Position numbers and translations under genes: made by a program. DNA of 64,000 bases from Acinetobacter colistiniresistens. Lineage in GTDB: Bacteria; Pseudomonadota; Gammaproteobacteria; Pseudomonadales; Moraxellaceae. The stretch is taken from assembly GCF_000413935.1 (NCBI RefSeq), contig NZ_KE340378.1:28617-92616 (forward strand), in the 5' to 3' direction. Under the pieces are notes generated by a model that worked only from the letters and a program-made list of their open reading frames with translations, ran no database searches and was not told the DNA's origin. Positions 1 through 10,026 of this stretch are shown here, piece after piece (position 1 is the first letter of the stretch; every line of letters begins with the position of its first letter).

Positions 1-89
1 TACATATTTTAAATTATAAGATATTGATATAATTAAATTTATAAATAATATCTATGTGTCATAAAAAACTTGGTTAGCTATATCTACAC

Positions 90-115
90 AAAAAGGGAAT
101 TCTAAAATTTTTCCC
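90..115 (-). terminator. Weak terminator downstream of the DUF3565 gene
   Basis: Read on the minus strand, a GGGAA/TTCCC stem with a 10-11 nt AT loop is followed by a run of five or more T. It lies about 50 bp past the stop of the DUF3565 gene, the last gene of the regulator operon. The stem is only 5 bp, so efficiency is doubtful. The remaining bases 1-89 are AT-rich and I see nothing else in them. Confidence 0.4.
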
Positions 116-161
116 AACATATACTTTTGAATATCATTTAACATAAAATCTCTTATCCGAA

Positions 162-350
162 TCATACCTCCTCACACTTCCTACATTCCAACATCACACC
201 TAGTTTCTCATTCCGCCCTTGTTCGGTTAACACCCAAGGGCGATTCTGCCACGGTGGATCATGGCGCACATGTTGCCCATGCCCACAGGCGAGATCAGCA
301 ACCCAATGTCCTTCCTCATCGAGATGAAAACCCACAATCGCTTGCTGCAT
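162..350 (-). CDS. DUF3565 family small zinc-ribbon-like protein
   Basis: A 62-residue protein with the compact DUF3565 pattern: IVGFH near the N-terminus, HWVA, CGHGQHVRH, PPWQNRPW, and a C-terminal CRKC pair. The conserved Cys and His (CGH and CxxC) suggest that it binds zinc. No biochemical role is established for the family. Its ATG immediately follows the stop codon of the upstream MarR-type regulator, so the two are cotranscribed and probably translationally coupled. That places it in the peroxide/redox response unit. Family assignment is firm; function is unknown. Confidence 0.85.
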   Translation of the reverse strand: MQQAIVGFHLDEEGHWVADLACGHGQHVRHDPPWQNRPWVLTEQGRNEKLGVMLECRKCEEV

Positions 351-803
351 TTAATTTTCTAGACTCTCGAGTTTAGAGTGCTCTAAACCCTTTAAAAAAC
401 GATGGCATAAGTTATGAATCGCCACTAAATCATTCGGGTCCATACCCAATGAGCAGGCGAGCTTAAACGGAATCAGGGTAATTTCATCTTTTGAGATTAG
501 TGCTTTTTCTAGCAACACAACTTTTTTCATCCGCTCATCTTCTTTGACCGCAACACGCTTTAAAAACTGCTTTTCTTCAAGTTTTTTAATAATCGGTGTC
601 AACGTTCCTGAATCAAAAAAAGTCTTTTGCCCAATCTCAGACAACATCACATTGTCCTGCTCATACAAAGCCAGCAATACAATAAATTGCGGATAGGTCA
701 GATCATATTCCTGCAGTAAAGGGCGATACTGGCGAATCATCGCATTGGTCGCGGAATACATGGCAAAACACACTTGGTTATCCAAAAATGAAACGTCAGC
801 CAT
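351..803 (-). CDS. MarR-family organic-hydroperoxide sensor regulator, OhrR-like
   Basis: A 150-residue winged-helix repressor. The N-terminal segment LDNQVCFAMYSATNAMIRQY matches the OhrR subgroup of MarR proteins, in which an N-terminal cysteine (Cys12 here) is oxidised by organic hydroperoxides to release DNA. The wHTH follows at about residues 45-95, with a DERMKKV wing. I place the start at the ATG at 803, preceded by GAGGAAAA; the 28 codons upstream do not resemble the family and cover the regulatory region. It is divergent from a glutathione peroxidase with an inverted repeat between them, so autorepression and control of the peroxidase are likely. No ohr gene is present in the window. 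OhrR is favoured over a generic MarR because of the Cys12 context. Confidence 0.8.
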   Translation of the reverse strand: MADVSFLDNQVCFAMYSATNAMIRQYRPLLQEYDLTYPQFIVLLALYEQDNVMLSEIGQKTFFDSGTLTPIIKKLEEKQFLKRVAVKEDERMKKVVLLEKALISKDEITLIPFKLACSLGMDPNDLVAIHNLCHRFLKGLEHSKLESLEN

Positions 804-881
804 GATGTATTTTCCTCGACTCGGTTGTTGAACATTCAGTATAAATTGGATTGCTTTAAAAGTACATTGCGCATAATAAAC

Positions 882-906
882 TTGCACGCAAGATAATTGT
901 GTGCAA
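882..906. promoter_or_regulatory. Inverted-repeat operator, likely site of the OhrR-like repressor
   Basis: TTGCACGCAA at 882-891 and TTGTGTGCAA at 897-906 form a 10-bp inverted repeat with 9 of 10 positions matching, spaced by 5 bp. It sits in the 177-bp divergent region, 79 bp from the regulator start and 75 bp from the peroxidase start. Size and symmetry fit a MarR dimer site. The link to this regulator is inferred from position. Confidence 0.6.
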
Positions 907-980
907 TATTAAATAAGCAAGCTGAATGATTCAGCAAATTATTATGAGCAATTCCATATTGGATAGATGAGAGAACACCT

Positions 981-1460
981 ATGAGCAAGATTTATGATTT
1001 TCAGGCTGAACTGTTAGAAGGCGAACAAAAGAACCTTGCAGATTACCAAGGCAAAGTTTTATTGGTGGTGAATACCGCAAGCCAGTGCGGTCTAACACCA
1101 CAATTTGAAGGCTTGGAAAAGCTATATCAGGACTATCAACAACAAGGGCTGGTGATCCTGGGTTTTCCATGTAACCAATTTGCCAATCAAGATCCATCCA
1201 GCAATGAAGAAATCGGCAGCTTTTGTCAGCGCAACTATGGCGTATCTTTCCCGATGTTTGCCAAGGTGGATGTGAATGGCCCAACCGCACATCCCTTATA
1301 TCAATACCTCACTTCTGAAGCCAAAGGTTTATTAGGCAGCAGTATTAAATGGAACTTCACTAAATTTCTGATCAATCAAAAAGGTGAAGTGGTTAAACGC
1401 TACGCCCCAATCACCAAACCTGAAAAAATTGCCAAAGATATTCAAAAGCTCTTGCGATAA
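981..1460 (+). CDS. Cysteine-type glutathione peroxidase
   Basis: A 159-residue thioredoxin-fold peroxidase of the GPx/BtuE family, which reduces hydrogen peroxide and lipid or organic hydroperoxides. The catalytic tetrad is visible: Cys36 in ASQCGLTPQ, Gln67-type residue in GFPCNQF, and Trp124-Asn125 in KWNFTKF. Cys64 and Cys82 are candidates for the resolving cysteine, as in thioredoxin-dependent bacterial enzymes. There is no signal peptide, so it is cytoplasmic. The ATG is preceded by GAGAACACCT. It is divergent from the OhrR-like gene, which predicts induction by organic peroxide. Bacterial family members often use thioredoxin rather than glutathione, so the name does not fix the reductant. 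Confidence 0.9.
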   Translation: MSKIYDFQAELLEGEQKNLADYQGKVLLVVNTASQCGLTPQFEGLEKLYQDYQQQGLVILGFPCNQFANQDPSSNEEIGSFCQRNYGVSFPMFAKVDVNGPTAHPLYQYLTSEAKGLLGSSIKWNFTKFLINQKGEVVKRYAPITKPEKIAKDIQKLLR

Positions 1461-1685
1461 ATAGGCCAGAAAATGAGGAAGATGGAAATGACTGGTCTAC
1501 GATGCATCCACTGGTGATTTCCTCTTCCGAAACAAATTAAATCATAAAGCTGAATATTTTTAATATGTTGTAATTAATTGAACAAAATAGATTTTTTAAT
1601 CTTTAAGATTTATACAACTTGTTTCACGATTGACTGCAAACTTCGCTATACTTTTTGCCAAGATTAAAAATACGAGCGTCAGAAT

Positions 1686-2630
1686 ATGCGTGTACTGGTG
1701 GTGATGGACCCGATTGAAACTGTGAATCTCAAAAAAGATTCAACCATGGCAATGTTATGGGCGGCCAGCCGTCGCGGACATGAATTGGGTTATGCATTAC
1801 AGCACGATTTATATATCGATCAAGGCAAAGCCTTTGGCCTAATCTCACCTTTAAAAGTCTTTGAAGATTATAGCCATTACTATGAGCTAGGCGAGCAGCG
1901 CAAAGAATCATTGGCAGATTACGATGTGGTGTTGATGCGTAAAGACCCACCGTTCGACATGAACTTTGTCTATACCACTTATATTCTGGAACAGGCCGAG
2001 CGTGAAGGGGTGTGGATTATCAACAAACCACAATCGCTACGTGACTGTAATGAAAAGTTATTTGCCACGCAGTTCCCAGAACTACAAGTACCAACCTTGG
2101 TGACCTCACAACAAAGTCTGATTCGTGAGTTCATCAAAGAACATGGCGATGTCATTGTGAAGCCTTTGGATGGCATGGGCGGCATGGGGATTTTCCGCCT
2201 ATACCAAGATGGCGTGAACATTGGTTCGACGTTGGAAATGCTTACGGAAATGGGCACACGTCCAATCATGGCGCAACGCTATATCCCTGAAATTGTCGAA
2301 GGTGATAAACGTATCTTGATGGTCAATGGTGAACCGATTCCATATTGCTTGGCGCGTATTCCGCAAAATGGTGAAGTGCGGGGGAACTTGGCCGCTGGTG
2401 GTCTGGGTCAAGCGCGTCCACTGACTGAAAATGATAAGTTGATTGCCGCAAAAGTTGGTCCATTCCTGCGTGAAAAAGGGCTGGTCTTTGTGGGTTTGGA
2501 TGTGATTGGTAATTATGTGACTGAAATTAACGTCACTAGTCCAACCTGTATCCGTGAGATTGATGCACAGTTTGGGACGTCCATTGCCGATGATCTTTTC
2601 GATGTTTTAGAAGCTGGTCGTAAAAACTAA
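1686..2630 (+). CDS. gshB: Glutathione synthetase
   Basis: A 314-residue ATP-grasp enzyme that joins gamma-glutamylcysteine and glycine, the second step of glutathione synthesis. Landmarks are the N-terminal MRVLVVMDPIETVNLKKDST, the ATP-lid region KPLDGMGGMGIFR, the MAQRYIPEI segment and the C-terminal metal site around GLDVIGNYVTEINVTSPT. Length matches the roughly 315-residue bacterial GshB. It stands alone on the plus strand, with a terminator-like hairpin after it and murG beyond. The 225 bp upstream are AT-rich and probably hold its promoter. Confidence 0.95.
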   Translation: MRVLVVMDPIETVNLKKDSTMAMLWAASRRGHELGYALQHDLYIDQGKAFGLISPLKVFEDYSHYYELGEQRKESLADYDVVLMRKDPPFDMNFVYTTYILEQAEREGVWIINKPQSLRDCNEKLFATQFPELQVPTLVTSQQSLIREFIKEHGDVIVKPLDGMGGMGIFRLYQDGVNIGSTLEMLTEMGTRPIMAQRYIPEIVEGDKRILMVNGEPIPYCLARIPQNGEVRGNLAAGGLGQARPLTENDKLIAAKVGPFLREKGLVFVGLDVIGNYVTEINVTSPTCIREIDAQFGTSIADDLFDVLEAGRKN

Positions 2631-2653
2631 AAAGTTGCATTTTTGACCGAATT

Positions 2654-2696
2654 GCCCGTTTGAATGTCAGTGTAATTGGCAGTTAAACGGGCTTTT
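2654..2696 (+). terminator. Terminator after gshB
   Basis: GCCCGTTT at 2654-2661 pairs with AAACGGGC at 2685-2692 and is followed by TTTT. The loop is long (23 nt) and the T-run short, so read-through into the murG operon is possible. Confidence 0.6.
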
Positions 2697-2857
2697 CTAT
2701 ATCGGCAGAACCTTGTTTTTAACAAAGAATCGAAAAAAGCACAGCTTTCTGTTGTAAACAGGTGAAATTCGCTTTTCGTGAATGAAGCTTTAGGATTAAA
2801 ATAACTTCCGAAAACAATAGACGATAACCTTCTTTTTTTGAGTTGAAGAATTAGACT

Positions 2858-3955
2858 GTGACCAATTCCCCACAAAACAAACCTAAACATGTCATGATGA
2901 TGGCCGCTGGTACAGGTGGACATGTTTTTCCTGCACTTGCTGTTGCCAAACAACTGCAACAAGAGGGCTGCCAGGTCTCTTGGCTGGCAACTCCGACAGG
3001 AATGGAAAATCGGTTACTCAAAGATCAAAATATTCCGATTTATCAGATTGATATTCAAGGTGTACGCGGTAATGGCCTGTTACGTAAAATCAGTGCACCG
3101 TTTAAAATTTTAAAAGCGACTTTAAGCGCTATGCGCTATATGAAACAGCTCAAGATCGATGCTGTGGCTGGTTTCGGTGGTTATGTGGCAGGGCCGGGTG
3201 GTTTGGCTGCACGTTTACTCGGTATTCCTGTCGTGATTCATGAGCAAAATGCCATTGCAGGGTTTACCAATACCCAATTGGCGCGTATTGCCAAGACCGT
3301 ATGTCAGGCATTTCCAAATACCTTTGCAAACAGTGATAAAGTCGTGACCACTGGCAATCCAGTACGTGCGGAAATCACTGCGATTTTAAATCCTTCTTGG
3401 CGCTATCAAACCCGTGAACAAGAACAACTGCCACTGAATATTCTGATTGTGGGGGGGTCACTGGGTGCACAGGCACTGAATGAGCGTTTGCCTGAGGCCT
3501 TGAAAAAGGCCACTGTGCCGCTGAAGGTGTTCCATCAATGTGGCCAAAACAAGCAAGATGCCACACGTGCCCTGTATCAAGATGCCCCTGCCAGTTTGAA
3601 TATTCAGGTTGAACCTTTTATTCAGGATATGGCCAAGGCCTATAGTGAAGCTGATTTGATTATTTGCCGTGCCGGTGCTTTAACGGTAACGGAAGTGGCA
3701 ACCGCAGGTTTGGCTGCGATCTTTGTTCCTTTACCGATTGCGGTAGATGACCACCAAACCGCAAATGCAAAATTCTTGGCCAATGCCGGTGCTGCCAAGA
3801 TTTGCCAGCAAGCAGATATGACACCTGCTGTTTTGGATGAGTTGTTAGCAACCTTATTAAATCGCCAACTCCTGTCTGAAATGGCAGTTAAAGCACGTCA
3901 ACAAGCACAACCGAATGCAACACAGCATGTGGTTGATCTGATTAAAAAATTGTAA
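2858..3955 (+). CDS. murG: UDP-GlcNAc:lipid I N-acetylglucosaminyltransferase MurG
   Basis: A 365-residue GT-B glycosyltransferase that converts lipid I to lipid II at the inner face of the cytoplasmic membrane. Visible motifs are the donor/phosphate loop [15 protein letters not shown] near residue 16, HEQNAIAG, the second glycine-rich loop [12 protein letters not shown], and the C-domain donor-binding [10 protein letters not shown]. The computed start is GTG at 2858. An ATG at about 2894 would leave only a few residues before the first loop and is less likely. It is the first gene of a plus-strand cluster, and murC follows after 13 bp. Confidence 0.95.
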   Translation: MTNSPQNKPKHVMMMAAGTGGHVFPALAVAKQLQQEGCQVSWLATPTGMENRLLKDQNIPIYQIDIQGVRGNGLLRKISAPFKILKATLSAMRYMKQLKIDAVAGFGGYVAGPGGLAARLLGIPVVIHEQNAIAGFTNTQLARIAKTVCQAFPNTFANSDKVVTTGNPVRAEITAILNPSWRYQTREQEQLPLNILIVGGSLGAQALNERLPEALKKATVPLKVFHQCGQNKQDATRALYQDAPASLNIQVEPFIQDMAKAYSEADLIICRAGALTVTEVATAGLAAIFVPLPIAVDDHQTANAKFLANAGAAKICQQADMTPAVLDELLATLLNRQLLSEMAVKARQQAQPNATQHVVDLIKKL

Positions 3956-3968
3956 TTCGAGTTTATCT

Positions 3969-5414
3969 ATGTCTCCTACAAATCCAAGCCAAGCCAAAAA
4001 GCTGATTAAAGTGCCAGAAATGCGCCGTATTAAAAATATCCACTTTGTTGGTATTGGCGGTGCGGGGATGTGCGGTATTGCCGAAGTATTGAGTAACCAA
4101 GGTTATAAAATTTCAGGCTCAGACATTAAAGCATCGAAAACCACGGCTCAACTCGAAGCCAATGGGATTAAAGTATTTATTGGTCACTCGGCTGACAATA
4201 TTAAAAATGCCAATGTGTTGGTGGTGTCGACAGCAATTGATCCAGAAAATCCAGAGATTAAAGCAGCGATTGAACAGCGGACTCCGATTGTACGCCGTGC
4301 GGAAATGCTGGGTGAATTGATGCGTTACCGCCATGGGATTGCGGTTGCAGGCACACACGGCAAAACCACCACCACCAGTTTGTTGACCACCATGCTGGCA
4401 GAAGAAAACCTTGATCCGACCTATGTGATTGGTGGTTTGCTGAATAGTACGGGTGTAAATGCTGCACTCGGTGAAAGCCGTTTTATCGTCGCAGAAGCCG
4501 ATGAGTCAGATGCCTCTTTCTTGTATTTGCAACCAATGGCTGCGATTGTAACCAATATCGATGCAGATCATATGGACACTTATGAAGGCAGCTTCGATAA
4601 GTTAAAAGATACCTTTATTCAATTCTTACATAACCTGCCATTCTATGGTTTGGCTGTGGTTTGTGGTGATGACGCCAATATTCGCGAGATTTTACCGCGT
4701 GTTGGTCGTCCAGTTTTGACCTATGGTTTTGATGAAGACAACGATATTCGTGCGGTTGATGTTGAACAAGAAGGCATGCAGTCGCACTTTACCGTATTGC
4801 GTAAAGACCGTGAGCCATTGCGTGTCACCATCAATCAACCGGGCTTGCATAATGTCTTGAATGCATTGGCTGCGATTGGTGTGGCAACTGATGAAGGTGT
4901 TTCTGATGGTGCGATTTGCCGTGCCTTAGAAGGTTTTAGTGGTGTGGGTCGTCGCTTCCAAGTTCAGGGTGAATTTGAAGTGGGCGAAGGCTTGGTGAAG
5001 TTGGTGGATGACTACGGTCACCATCCAAAAGAAGTTGAAGCTACTATTAAAGCGGCACGTGCCAGCCATCCAGATCGCCGTTTGGTGATGTTGTTCCAAC
5101 CGCACCGTTTTAGCCGTACTCGTGACTGTTTTGATGACTTTGTCGATGTGTTATCGCAAGTGGATCAATTATTATTGCTTGAGGTTTATCCAGCGGGCGA
5201 AAAGCCGATAGTAGGCGCTGACAGTCGTGCATTAGCACGCAGTATTCGTCTACGTGGTGAGGTTGAGCCGATTCTGCTCGATCCAGTCGAAGGCAATTTA
5301 CCGAACGTTTTACAAAAAGTGTTACAAGCAAATGACCTGTTATTAACACAAGGCGCGGGTAACGTCGGTGCAATTTCGGTAGAATTGGCTCAGCATCGCT
5401 TGTATGCCAAATAA
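3969..5414 (+). CDS. murC: UDP-N-acetylmuramate--L-alanine ligase MurC
   Basis: A 481-residue Mur ligase that adds L-alanine to UDP-MurNAc in the cytoplasm. It shows the N-terminal Rossmann segment [17 protein letters not shown], the ATP P-loop [10 protein letters not shown], the central [10 protein letters not shown] segment, and [16 protein letters not shown] in the C-terminal domain. Length is typical for MurC. It lies 13 bp after murG and 39 bp before the likely ddl start, in the usual dcw order. Confidence 0.96.
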   Translation: MSPTNPSQAKKLIKVPEMRRIKNIHFVGIGGAGMCGIAEVLSNQGYKISGSDIKASKTTAQLEANGIKVFIGHSADNIKNANVLVVSTAIDPENPEIKAAIEQRTPIVRRAEMLGELMRYRHGIAVAGTHGKTTTTSLLTTMLAEENLDPTYVIGGLLNSTGVNAALGESRFIVAEADESDASFLYLQPMAAIVTNIDADHMDTYEGSFDKLKDTFIQFLHNLPFYGLAVVCGDDANIREILPRVGRPVLTYGFDEDNDIRAVDVEQEGMQSHFTVLRKDREPLRVTINQPGLHNVLNALAAIGVATDEGVSDGAICRALEGFSGVGRRFQVQGEFEVGEGLVKLVDDYGHHPKEVEATIKAARASHPDRRLVMLFQPHRFSRTRDCFDDFVDVLSQVDQLLLLEVYPAGEKPIVGADSRALARSIRLRGEVEPILLDPVEGNLPNVLQKVLQANDLLLTQGAGNVGAISVELAQHRLYAK

Positions 5415-5453
5415 TTTTGTTTTGTGAATATTAAAAGTTTTAAGGATATAAAC

Positions 5454-6380
5454 GTGTCAAATGCTGCAAAATTCGGCAAAGTTGCTGTGTTGTTTGGTGG
5501 GAAGTCGGCTGAGCGTGCTGTGTCGTTGGACAGTGGTCAAGCCGTTTTAGAGGCGTTATTGCGTTCGGGCGTACAGGCAGAAGCATTTGACCCACAAGAT
5601 CGTAGTGTGACTGAACTGGTGGGCTATGATCGTGCTTTTATCGTATTGCATGGTCGTGGTGGTGAAGATGGCCAGATTCAAGGCGTATTGGAATGGTTAA
5701 ACCTGCCATATACCGGTACGGGTGTACAAGGTTCTGCGATTGGCATGGACAAAGTCAAAACCAAGCAAATCTGGCAGGGCAGTGATCTGCCAACGGGACC
5801 TTACCGTATCATTACCAAAGACACGGATCTTGAACCTGTGATTGCAGAATTGGGCTTGCCAGTGATTATCAAGCCGGTGCATGAAGGTTCAAGCGTTGGC
5901 ATGAGTAAAGTTGAAAAAGCTGAAGATTTTGCTGCTGCGATTGAAAAAGCCACTCAGCACGATGCGGTGGTGATGGCAGAAAAATGGATCACAGGTCGTG
6001 AATTCACCATTTCATTCCTGAATGGTCAGCCTTTACCCGTGATTCGTTTGCAACCACCCGCAGATGTTGCGTTCTATGACTATGAAGCCAAATATCAACG
6101 CAATGATGTGGAATATGGCATTCCTTGCGGTCTGAGCGAAGCAGAAGAAAAAAGCTTACAGGCACTTTGCTTACGCGCTTTCCAAGCGGTCGGTGCAGAA
6201 GGCTGGGGTCGTATTGATGCGATGCAGGATGAGCAAGGTAACTTCTGGTTATTAGAGGTAAATACAGTTCCAGGTATGACCAGTCACTCGTTGGTGCCAA
6301 AAGCGGCGCAAGCAGTGGGCTATAACTTTGATCAGCTCTGTGTTGCGATTTTAGAGCAAACCTTAGCAAAGTCGGCTTAA
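5454..6380 (+). CDS. ddl: D-alanine--D-alanine ligase
   Basis: A 308-residue ATP-grasp ligase that makes D-Ala-D-Ala for the UDP-MurNAc pentapeptide. Motifs are VAVLFGGKSAERAVSLDSG, LHGRGGEDGQIQG, KPVHEGSSVGMSK and the Mg2+ site LLEVNTVPGMTSHSLVPKA. I prefer the GTG at 5454 to the upstream GTG at 5424, because AAGGA at 5442-5446 is correctly spaced from it and the extra N-terminal residues are not family-like. It sits between murC and ftsQ (8 bp ahead), matching the DdlB position. Confidence 0.93.
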   Translation: MSNAAKFGKVAVLFGGKSAERAVSLDSGQAVLEALLRSGVQAEAFDPQDRSVTELVGYDRAFIVLHGRGGEDGQIQGVLEWLNLPYTGTGVQGSAIGMDKVKTKQIWQGSDLPTGPYRIITKDTDLEPVIAELGLPVIIKPVHEGSSVGMSKVEKAEDFAAAIEKATQHDAVVMAEKWITGREFTISFLNGQPLPVIRLQPPADVAFYDYEAKYQRNDVEYGIPCGLSEAEEKSLQALCLRAFQAVGAEGWGRIDAMQDEQGNFWLLEVNTVPGMTSHSLVPKAAQAVGYNFDQLCVAILEQTLAKSA

Positions 6381-6387
6381 CTATATT

Positions 6388-7245
6388 ATGGCTCAACTAC
6401 CTGCCTCGATGCGCCGTAAAACACGGCCAGCCATTAGCTCGATTCACGAGAAGCCGCCTTCGCCTCGACAAAAGATGGTGAATGCGGGGGGTTGGGTGCT
6501 ACTGGTCATTGCTTTTGCAGTACTGGCACTGGGGCTGTTTGGCTTATATAAAGTTATGACTGATGCTCGCGCAGCTCAGTTGCAAGTGGTTGGGACCAAT
6601 TCTGATGTCGAGAATCAGCAACTGGTTCAGTATCTAAATCCAATTATTAAAGATAACTACTTCACTTCAGATTTAGAACAAATTCGCGATCAAGCCTTAA
6701 AAGTGTCATGGGTTGATCGTGTGGTGGTGTCACGAGCATGGCCAAATGCAATTCGGGTGAGGGTGATGCCGCGCCATGCGATTGCACGTTGGGGAACAGG
6801 GCGTTTGCTCAGTGACAATGGTGATGTATTTAGTGAGGCGGTGCCAACAGCACATCCAAATTTGCCACTTTTACATGGGCCAGCCAGCCAATCCAAAATG
6901 ATGATGCGTCGCTATAATGAAATTAATCAATTGTTTCATCCAGCGAATTTGAGATTAAAAGAATTGTATTTAACCGAGCGTATGACCTGGTTTATGCAGT
7001 TTGATTCAGGTCTGCGGATTATTGTGGATCAGGATCAAACCATGAACAAGCTGCAGCGCTTAAGCCATTTGGCACAAACGGATTTAAAACCTGTATGGTC
7101 AAAAATCACGGCAATTGATCTGCGTTATCGGAATGGTCTTGCCATTCAGTGGAAAAACGCGGCTCCGCCAAAGATTGTCAACGGTCAGTTAGTTGTAACG
7201 ATTGATGACACAAGCCTTGCAGGGGCAATTCAGGCAAAGCCATAA
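6388..7245 (+). CDS. ftsQ: Cell division protein FtsQ
   Basis: A 285-residue bitopic membrane protein of the divisome that bridges FtsL/FtsB and the early ring. A basic cytoplasmic N-terminus of about 30 residues precedes one transmembrane segment (GWVLLVIAFAVLALGLFGLY). A POTRA-type domain follows (LQVVGTNSDVENQQLVQYL, then VSWVDRVVVSRAWPNAIRV), then the FtsQ beta domain. It starts 8 bp after ddl and precedes ftsA by 61 bp. Low overall conservation is normal for FtsQ; the POTRA motif and position make the call secure. Confidence 0.93.
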   Translation: MAQLPASMRRKTRPAISSIHEKPPSPRQKMVNAGGWVLLVIAFAVLALGLFGLYKVMTDARAAQLQVVGTNSDVENQQLVQYLNPIIKDNYFTSDLEQIRDQALKVSWVDRVVVSRAWPNAIRVRVMPRHAIARWGTGRLLSDNGDVFSEAVPTAHPNLPLLHGPASQSKMMMRRYNEINQLFHPANLRLKELYLTERMTWFMQFDSGLRIIVDQDQTMNKLQRLSHLAQTDLKPVWSKITAIDLRYRNGLAIQWKNAAPPKIVNGQLVVTIDDTSLAGAIQAKP

Positions 7246-7306
7246 TACGTGGCTTAAAATAAAGGGCAGTGGTCCTAAACAACACTAAAGATATGGTATT
7301 GAAGTA

Positions 7307-8569
7307 ATGAGTGAAACTGTTCCCTCAGTTGTTGCGATTGATATTGGGACTCATAAAGTCACAGTTTTGATTGGTAAGGTCCATGCACCGGATAAGATCC
7401 AAGTCATTGGCATGGCAACTGCTCGCAACCGAGGTATGGTTAAGGGCAAGATTGTTAGCTTAGACAAAGTGATTGCGGCCATTAAAAATGCGGTATCCGA
7501 AGCGGAGGATATGGCTGAATGCCGTATTCATAGCGCTTGGGTGTCGATTCCAAGTACTGAATTACAAAGTTTTTATGCTTCAGGCCGTACGCCAGTTGCC
7601 AACCACGATCATATTATTAGCACCAATGAAGTGGTCAGAGCTTTAGAATTGGCTAAAGCCAGCCATGTCTCGCCAGATTATTATTTGGCCAGTGCTGTAC
7701 CGTTGGGATTTGAGTTAGGCGATTCGGCTGAATGGGTGCAAAACCCAGTCAATATGTCGGCGCATAGCATGACGGGGCATTATCAGCTAATGATGATGCC
7801 AATCAGCACCATGCAAAACCTTGATCGCGCCATGAAGGGGGCCAATATCGGGGTAGAGAAAATGGTGGTGTCTTGCTTGGCAACGGCAGAAGCCAGCCTG
7901 CTGAAAGACGAAAAAGAGTATGGGGTTTGCTTGGTCGATATTGGTGCAGGTATCACCAATATTGCCGTGTATCTGGATGGCCGTTTGGCTTTGGCTCGTA
8001 CGCTTCCGCGTGGTGGTGAGAATGTTACTCGTGATATTGCCGCTGTTTTACAGACCACCACTGAAGAAGCTGAACGCATCAAGATTTTACATGGCTGCGT
8101 GGATATGAGTGTGGTCAAACCCGATCACATGATTCAGGTACAAGGGATTGATGGTACACAAACCATCAGTCGTATTGAGCTTGCAGAAATTATCATTGCG
8201 CGCTATGAAGAAATATTTGGTCTAATTCGTGAAGAGTTGGAACATAGCGGTGCAATTCATGGGCTTTATCATGGTGTGGTACTGACCGGTGATGCCTGTC
8301 AGATTGAAGGCATGGTGAATTTGGCACGTCGTATGTTGGGTGTGTCTGCACATTTGGGTAATCCACCGTTACAAGTCTATGCAGATGATCAACATTTACC
8401 AGCATTGCGTCGTTCGATGTATGCAACTGCAGCGGGTTTGTTGATGTTTAGTCAGAGTGATTTGCAAGATACGGTAGAAGAACCAGAAGAGGCAAGCGAT
8501 CGTAGTTTTGTTGATCGTGTTGCCAATGGTTGGAATGCATTAAATAGCAAGTTAAAGGCCATCTTTTAA
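7307..8569 (+). CDS. ftsA: Cell division protein FtsA
   Basis: A 420-residue actin-like ATPase that tethers FtsZ to the membrane. Phosphate-1 is VVAIDIGTHKVTVLIGKV, phosphate-2 is VCLVDIGAGITNIAVYLDG, and an adenosine-binding VVLTGDACQIEGM follows. The C-terminal peptide VANGWNALNSKLKAIF is the amphipathic membrane-targeting helix. Length and position before ftsZ are canonical. The 164-bp gap to ftsZ is long enough for an additional ftsZ promoter. Confidence 0.96.
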   Translation: MSETVPSVVAIDIGTHKVTVLIGKVHAPDKIQVIGMATARNRGMVKGKIVSLDKVIAAIKNAVSEAEDMAECRIHSAWVSIPSTELQSFYASGRTPVANHDHIISTNEVVRALELAKASHVSPDYYLASAVPLGFELGDSAEWVQNPVNMSAHSMTGHYQLMMMPISTMQNLDRAMKGANIGVEKMVVSCLATAEASLLKDEKEYGVCLVDIGAGITNIAVYLDGRLALARTLPRGGENVTRDIAAVLQTTTEEAERIKILHGCVDMSVVKPDHMIQVQGIDGTQTISRIELAEIIIARYEEIFGLIREELEHSGAIHGLYHGVVLTGDACQIEGMVNLARRMLGVSAHLGNPPLQVYADDQHLPALRRSMYATAAGLLMFSQSDLQDTVEEPEEASDRSFVDRVANGWNALNSKLKAIF

Positions 8570-8733
8570 GTTGTAGTTATTTTTGGGAAAATTTGTTAGG
8601 AAGTTGTTCGAAATCTGCCACTGTACTTGACAAGCTAGCGATTATTGAACAGCATCCTAAACATCAGTTGTTTAAAAATCAGGGCAGTAACGGGCTGAAG
8701 TAACTGCCATTAATATTAGGAAATCTAAAGGTC

Positions 8734-9915
8734 ATGGCCTCATTTGAATTTATAGAAGATGAACTAGACAATGGCAACGGTCAAGCCCGTTTCACAGTAT
8801 TTGGTGTTGGTGGTGGCGGTGGTAATGCCGTGCAACACATGGCGCAATCAGATATTCAAGGTGTAAAGTTTGTTTGTGCAAATACAGATAAACAAGCACT
8901 GGATAGTATGAATGCCCCATTCAAAATTCAATTGGGTGAACAAAGTACGCGTGGTTTAGGTGCGGGTGCAAATCCAGAGGTGGGTCAAATCGCAGCGGAA
9001 GAAAGCCGTGAAGTGATTCGTCAGCACCTTGAAGGGACTGACATGGTCTTCGTAACCGCAGGTATGGGCGGCGGTACAGGTACCGGTGCAGCACCTGTGG
9101 TTGCTGAAGTTGCCAAAGAAATGGGCATCTTGACGGTGGGTGTAGTGACTACACCATTCAACTTTGAAGGTCGTCGTCGCCAGAAGTCTGCTGAAAAAGG
9201 CATTGATGCTTTAGAAGCACACGTTGATTCATTAATTATCATACCAAACCAGCGTTTACTCAGCGTTTATGGTGATATTTCAATGAAAGATGCCTATAAA
9301 AAGGCAGATGATGTATTGCTGAATGCTGTTCGCAGTATCTTTGACTTGGTGGTCAATCGTGGTCATATTAACCTTGACTTTGCTGACTTGAAAACCGCCA
9401 TGAGTACCCGTGGTTATGCCATGATGGGTGCTGGTTTGGGCCGTGGTGAAGATCGTGCTCGCCAAGCTGCTGAGCAGGCAATCCGTAGCCCATTGCTTGA
9501 TAATGTGAATATTATCAATGCAAAAGGCGTATTGATTAATATCACGGGTGGTGATGATATTACCCTGCGTGAAACAGAAATTATTACTGATGTCGTCAAC
9601 CAGATCGTTGATTTGGATGAAGGCGAAATCTTCTACGGTACGGTATTTGATCCAGACGCGCGTGATGAGTTGCGTGTCACTGTGATTGCAACAGGTTTAA
9701 CCCGTAATGCTAGTGAAGTTGATCAGAAAAGACGTGCTACGGTTTCCCATACACCTTCTGCTCAAGCAGCGCATCAGTCGGTTGATGAAGATGATGTTCC
9801 AGCGATCAGTAAACGTGCAAATGCAGATGCACCGGCAACTGCTGCGGCAAGTTCTACACCACGTTCATCGCCAATGAGCATTCAAGACTATCTGAAAAAT
9901 CAACAGCGTAAATAA
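8734..9915 (+). CDS. ftsZ: Cell division GTPase FtsZ
   Basis: A 393-residue tubulin homologue that forms the Z ring. The nucleotide-binding loop [14 protein letters not shown], the tubulin signature [15 protein letters not shown], the T7 region [15 protein letters not shown] and a low-complexity linker rich in Ala, Ser and Thr are clear. The extreme C-terminus [16 protein letters not shown] is the conserved peptide that contacts FtsA and ZipA. It is followed by a strong hairpin terminator, so lpxC is probably transcribed mainly from its own promoter. Confidence 0.97.
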   Translation: MASFEFIEDELDNGNGQARFTVFGVGGGGGNAVQHMAQSDIQGVKFVCANTDKQALDSMNAPFKIQLGEQSTRGLGAGANPEVGQIAAEESREVIRQHLEGTDMVFVTAGMGGGTGTGAAPVVAEVAKEMGILTVGVVTTPFNFEGRRRQKSAEKGIDALEAHVDSLIIIPNQRLLSVYGDISMKDAYKKADDVLLNAVRSIFDLVVNRGHINLDFADLKTAMSTRGYAMMGAGLGRGEDRARQAAEQAIRSPLLDNVNIINAKGVLINITGGDDITLRETEIITDVVNQIVDLDEGEIFYGTVFDPDARDELRVTVIATGLTRNASEVDQKRRATVSHTPSAQAAHQSVDEDDVPAISKRANADAPATAAASSTPRSSPMSIQDYLKNQQRK

Positions 9916-9934
9916 TAAAATCATATATTTAGCG

Positions 9935-9971
9935 AAAGGGGGTAAGTAATTACCCCCTTTTTTATTTTTTT
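9935..9971 (+). terminator. Strong terminator after ftsZ
   Basis: AAAGGGGGTAA at 9935-9945 pairs perfectly with TTACCCCCTTT at 9950-9960 around a GTAA tetraloop. A T-rich tract follows to about 9971. Confidence 0.9.
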
Positions 9972-10026
9972 AAAATGGCAAAATATGCTAAGTTATATCG
10001 GTTTTTGCAAATGAAGTTGGTATGGC

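Noticed and set aside
8627..8655. Possible ftsZ promoter with TTGACA at 8627-8632
   Set aside because: The -35 box is perfect, but at 17-18 bp spacing the -10 would be CAGCAT or AGCATC, too poor to call. A promoter in this 164-bp gap remains plausible.
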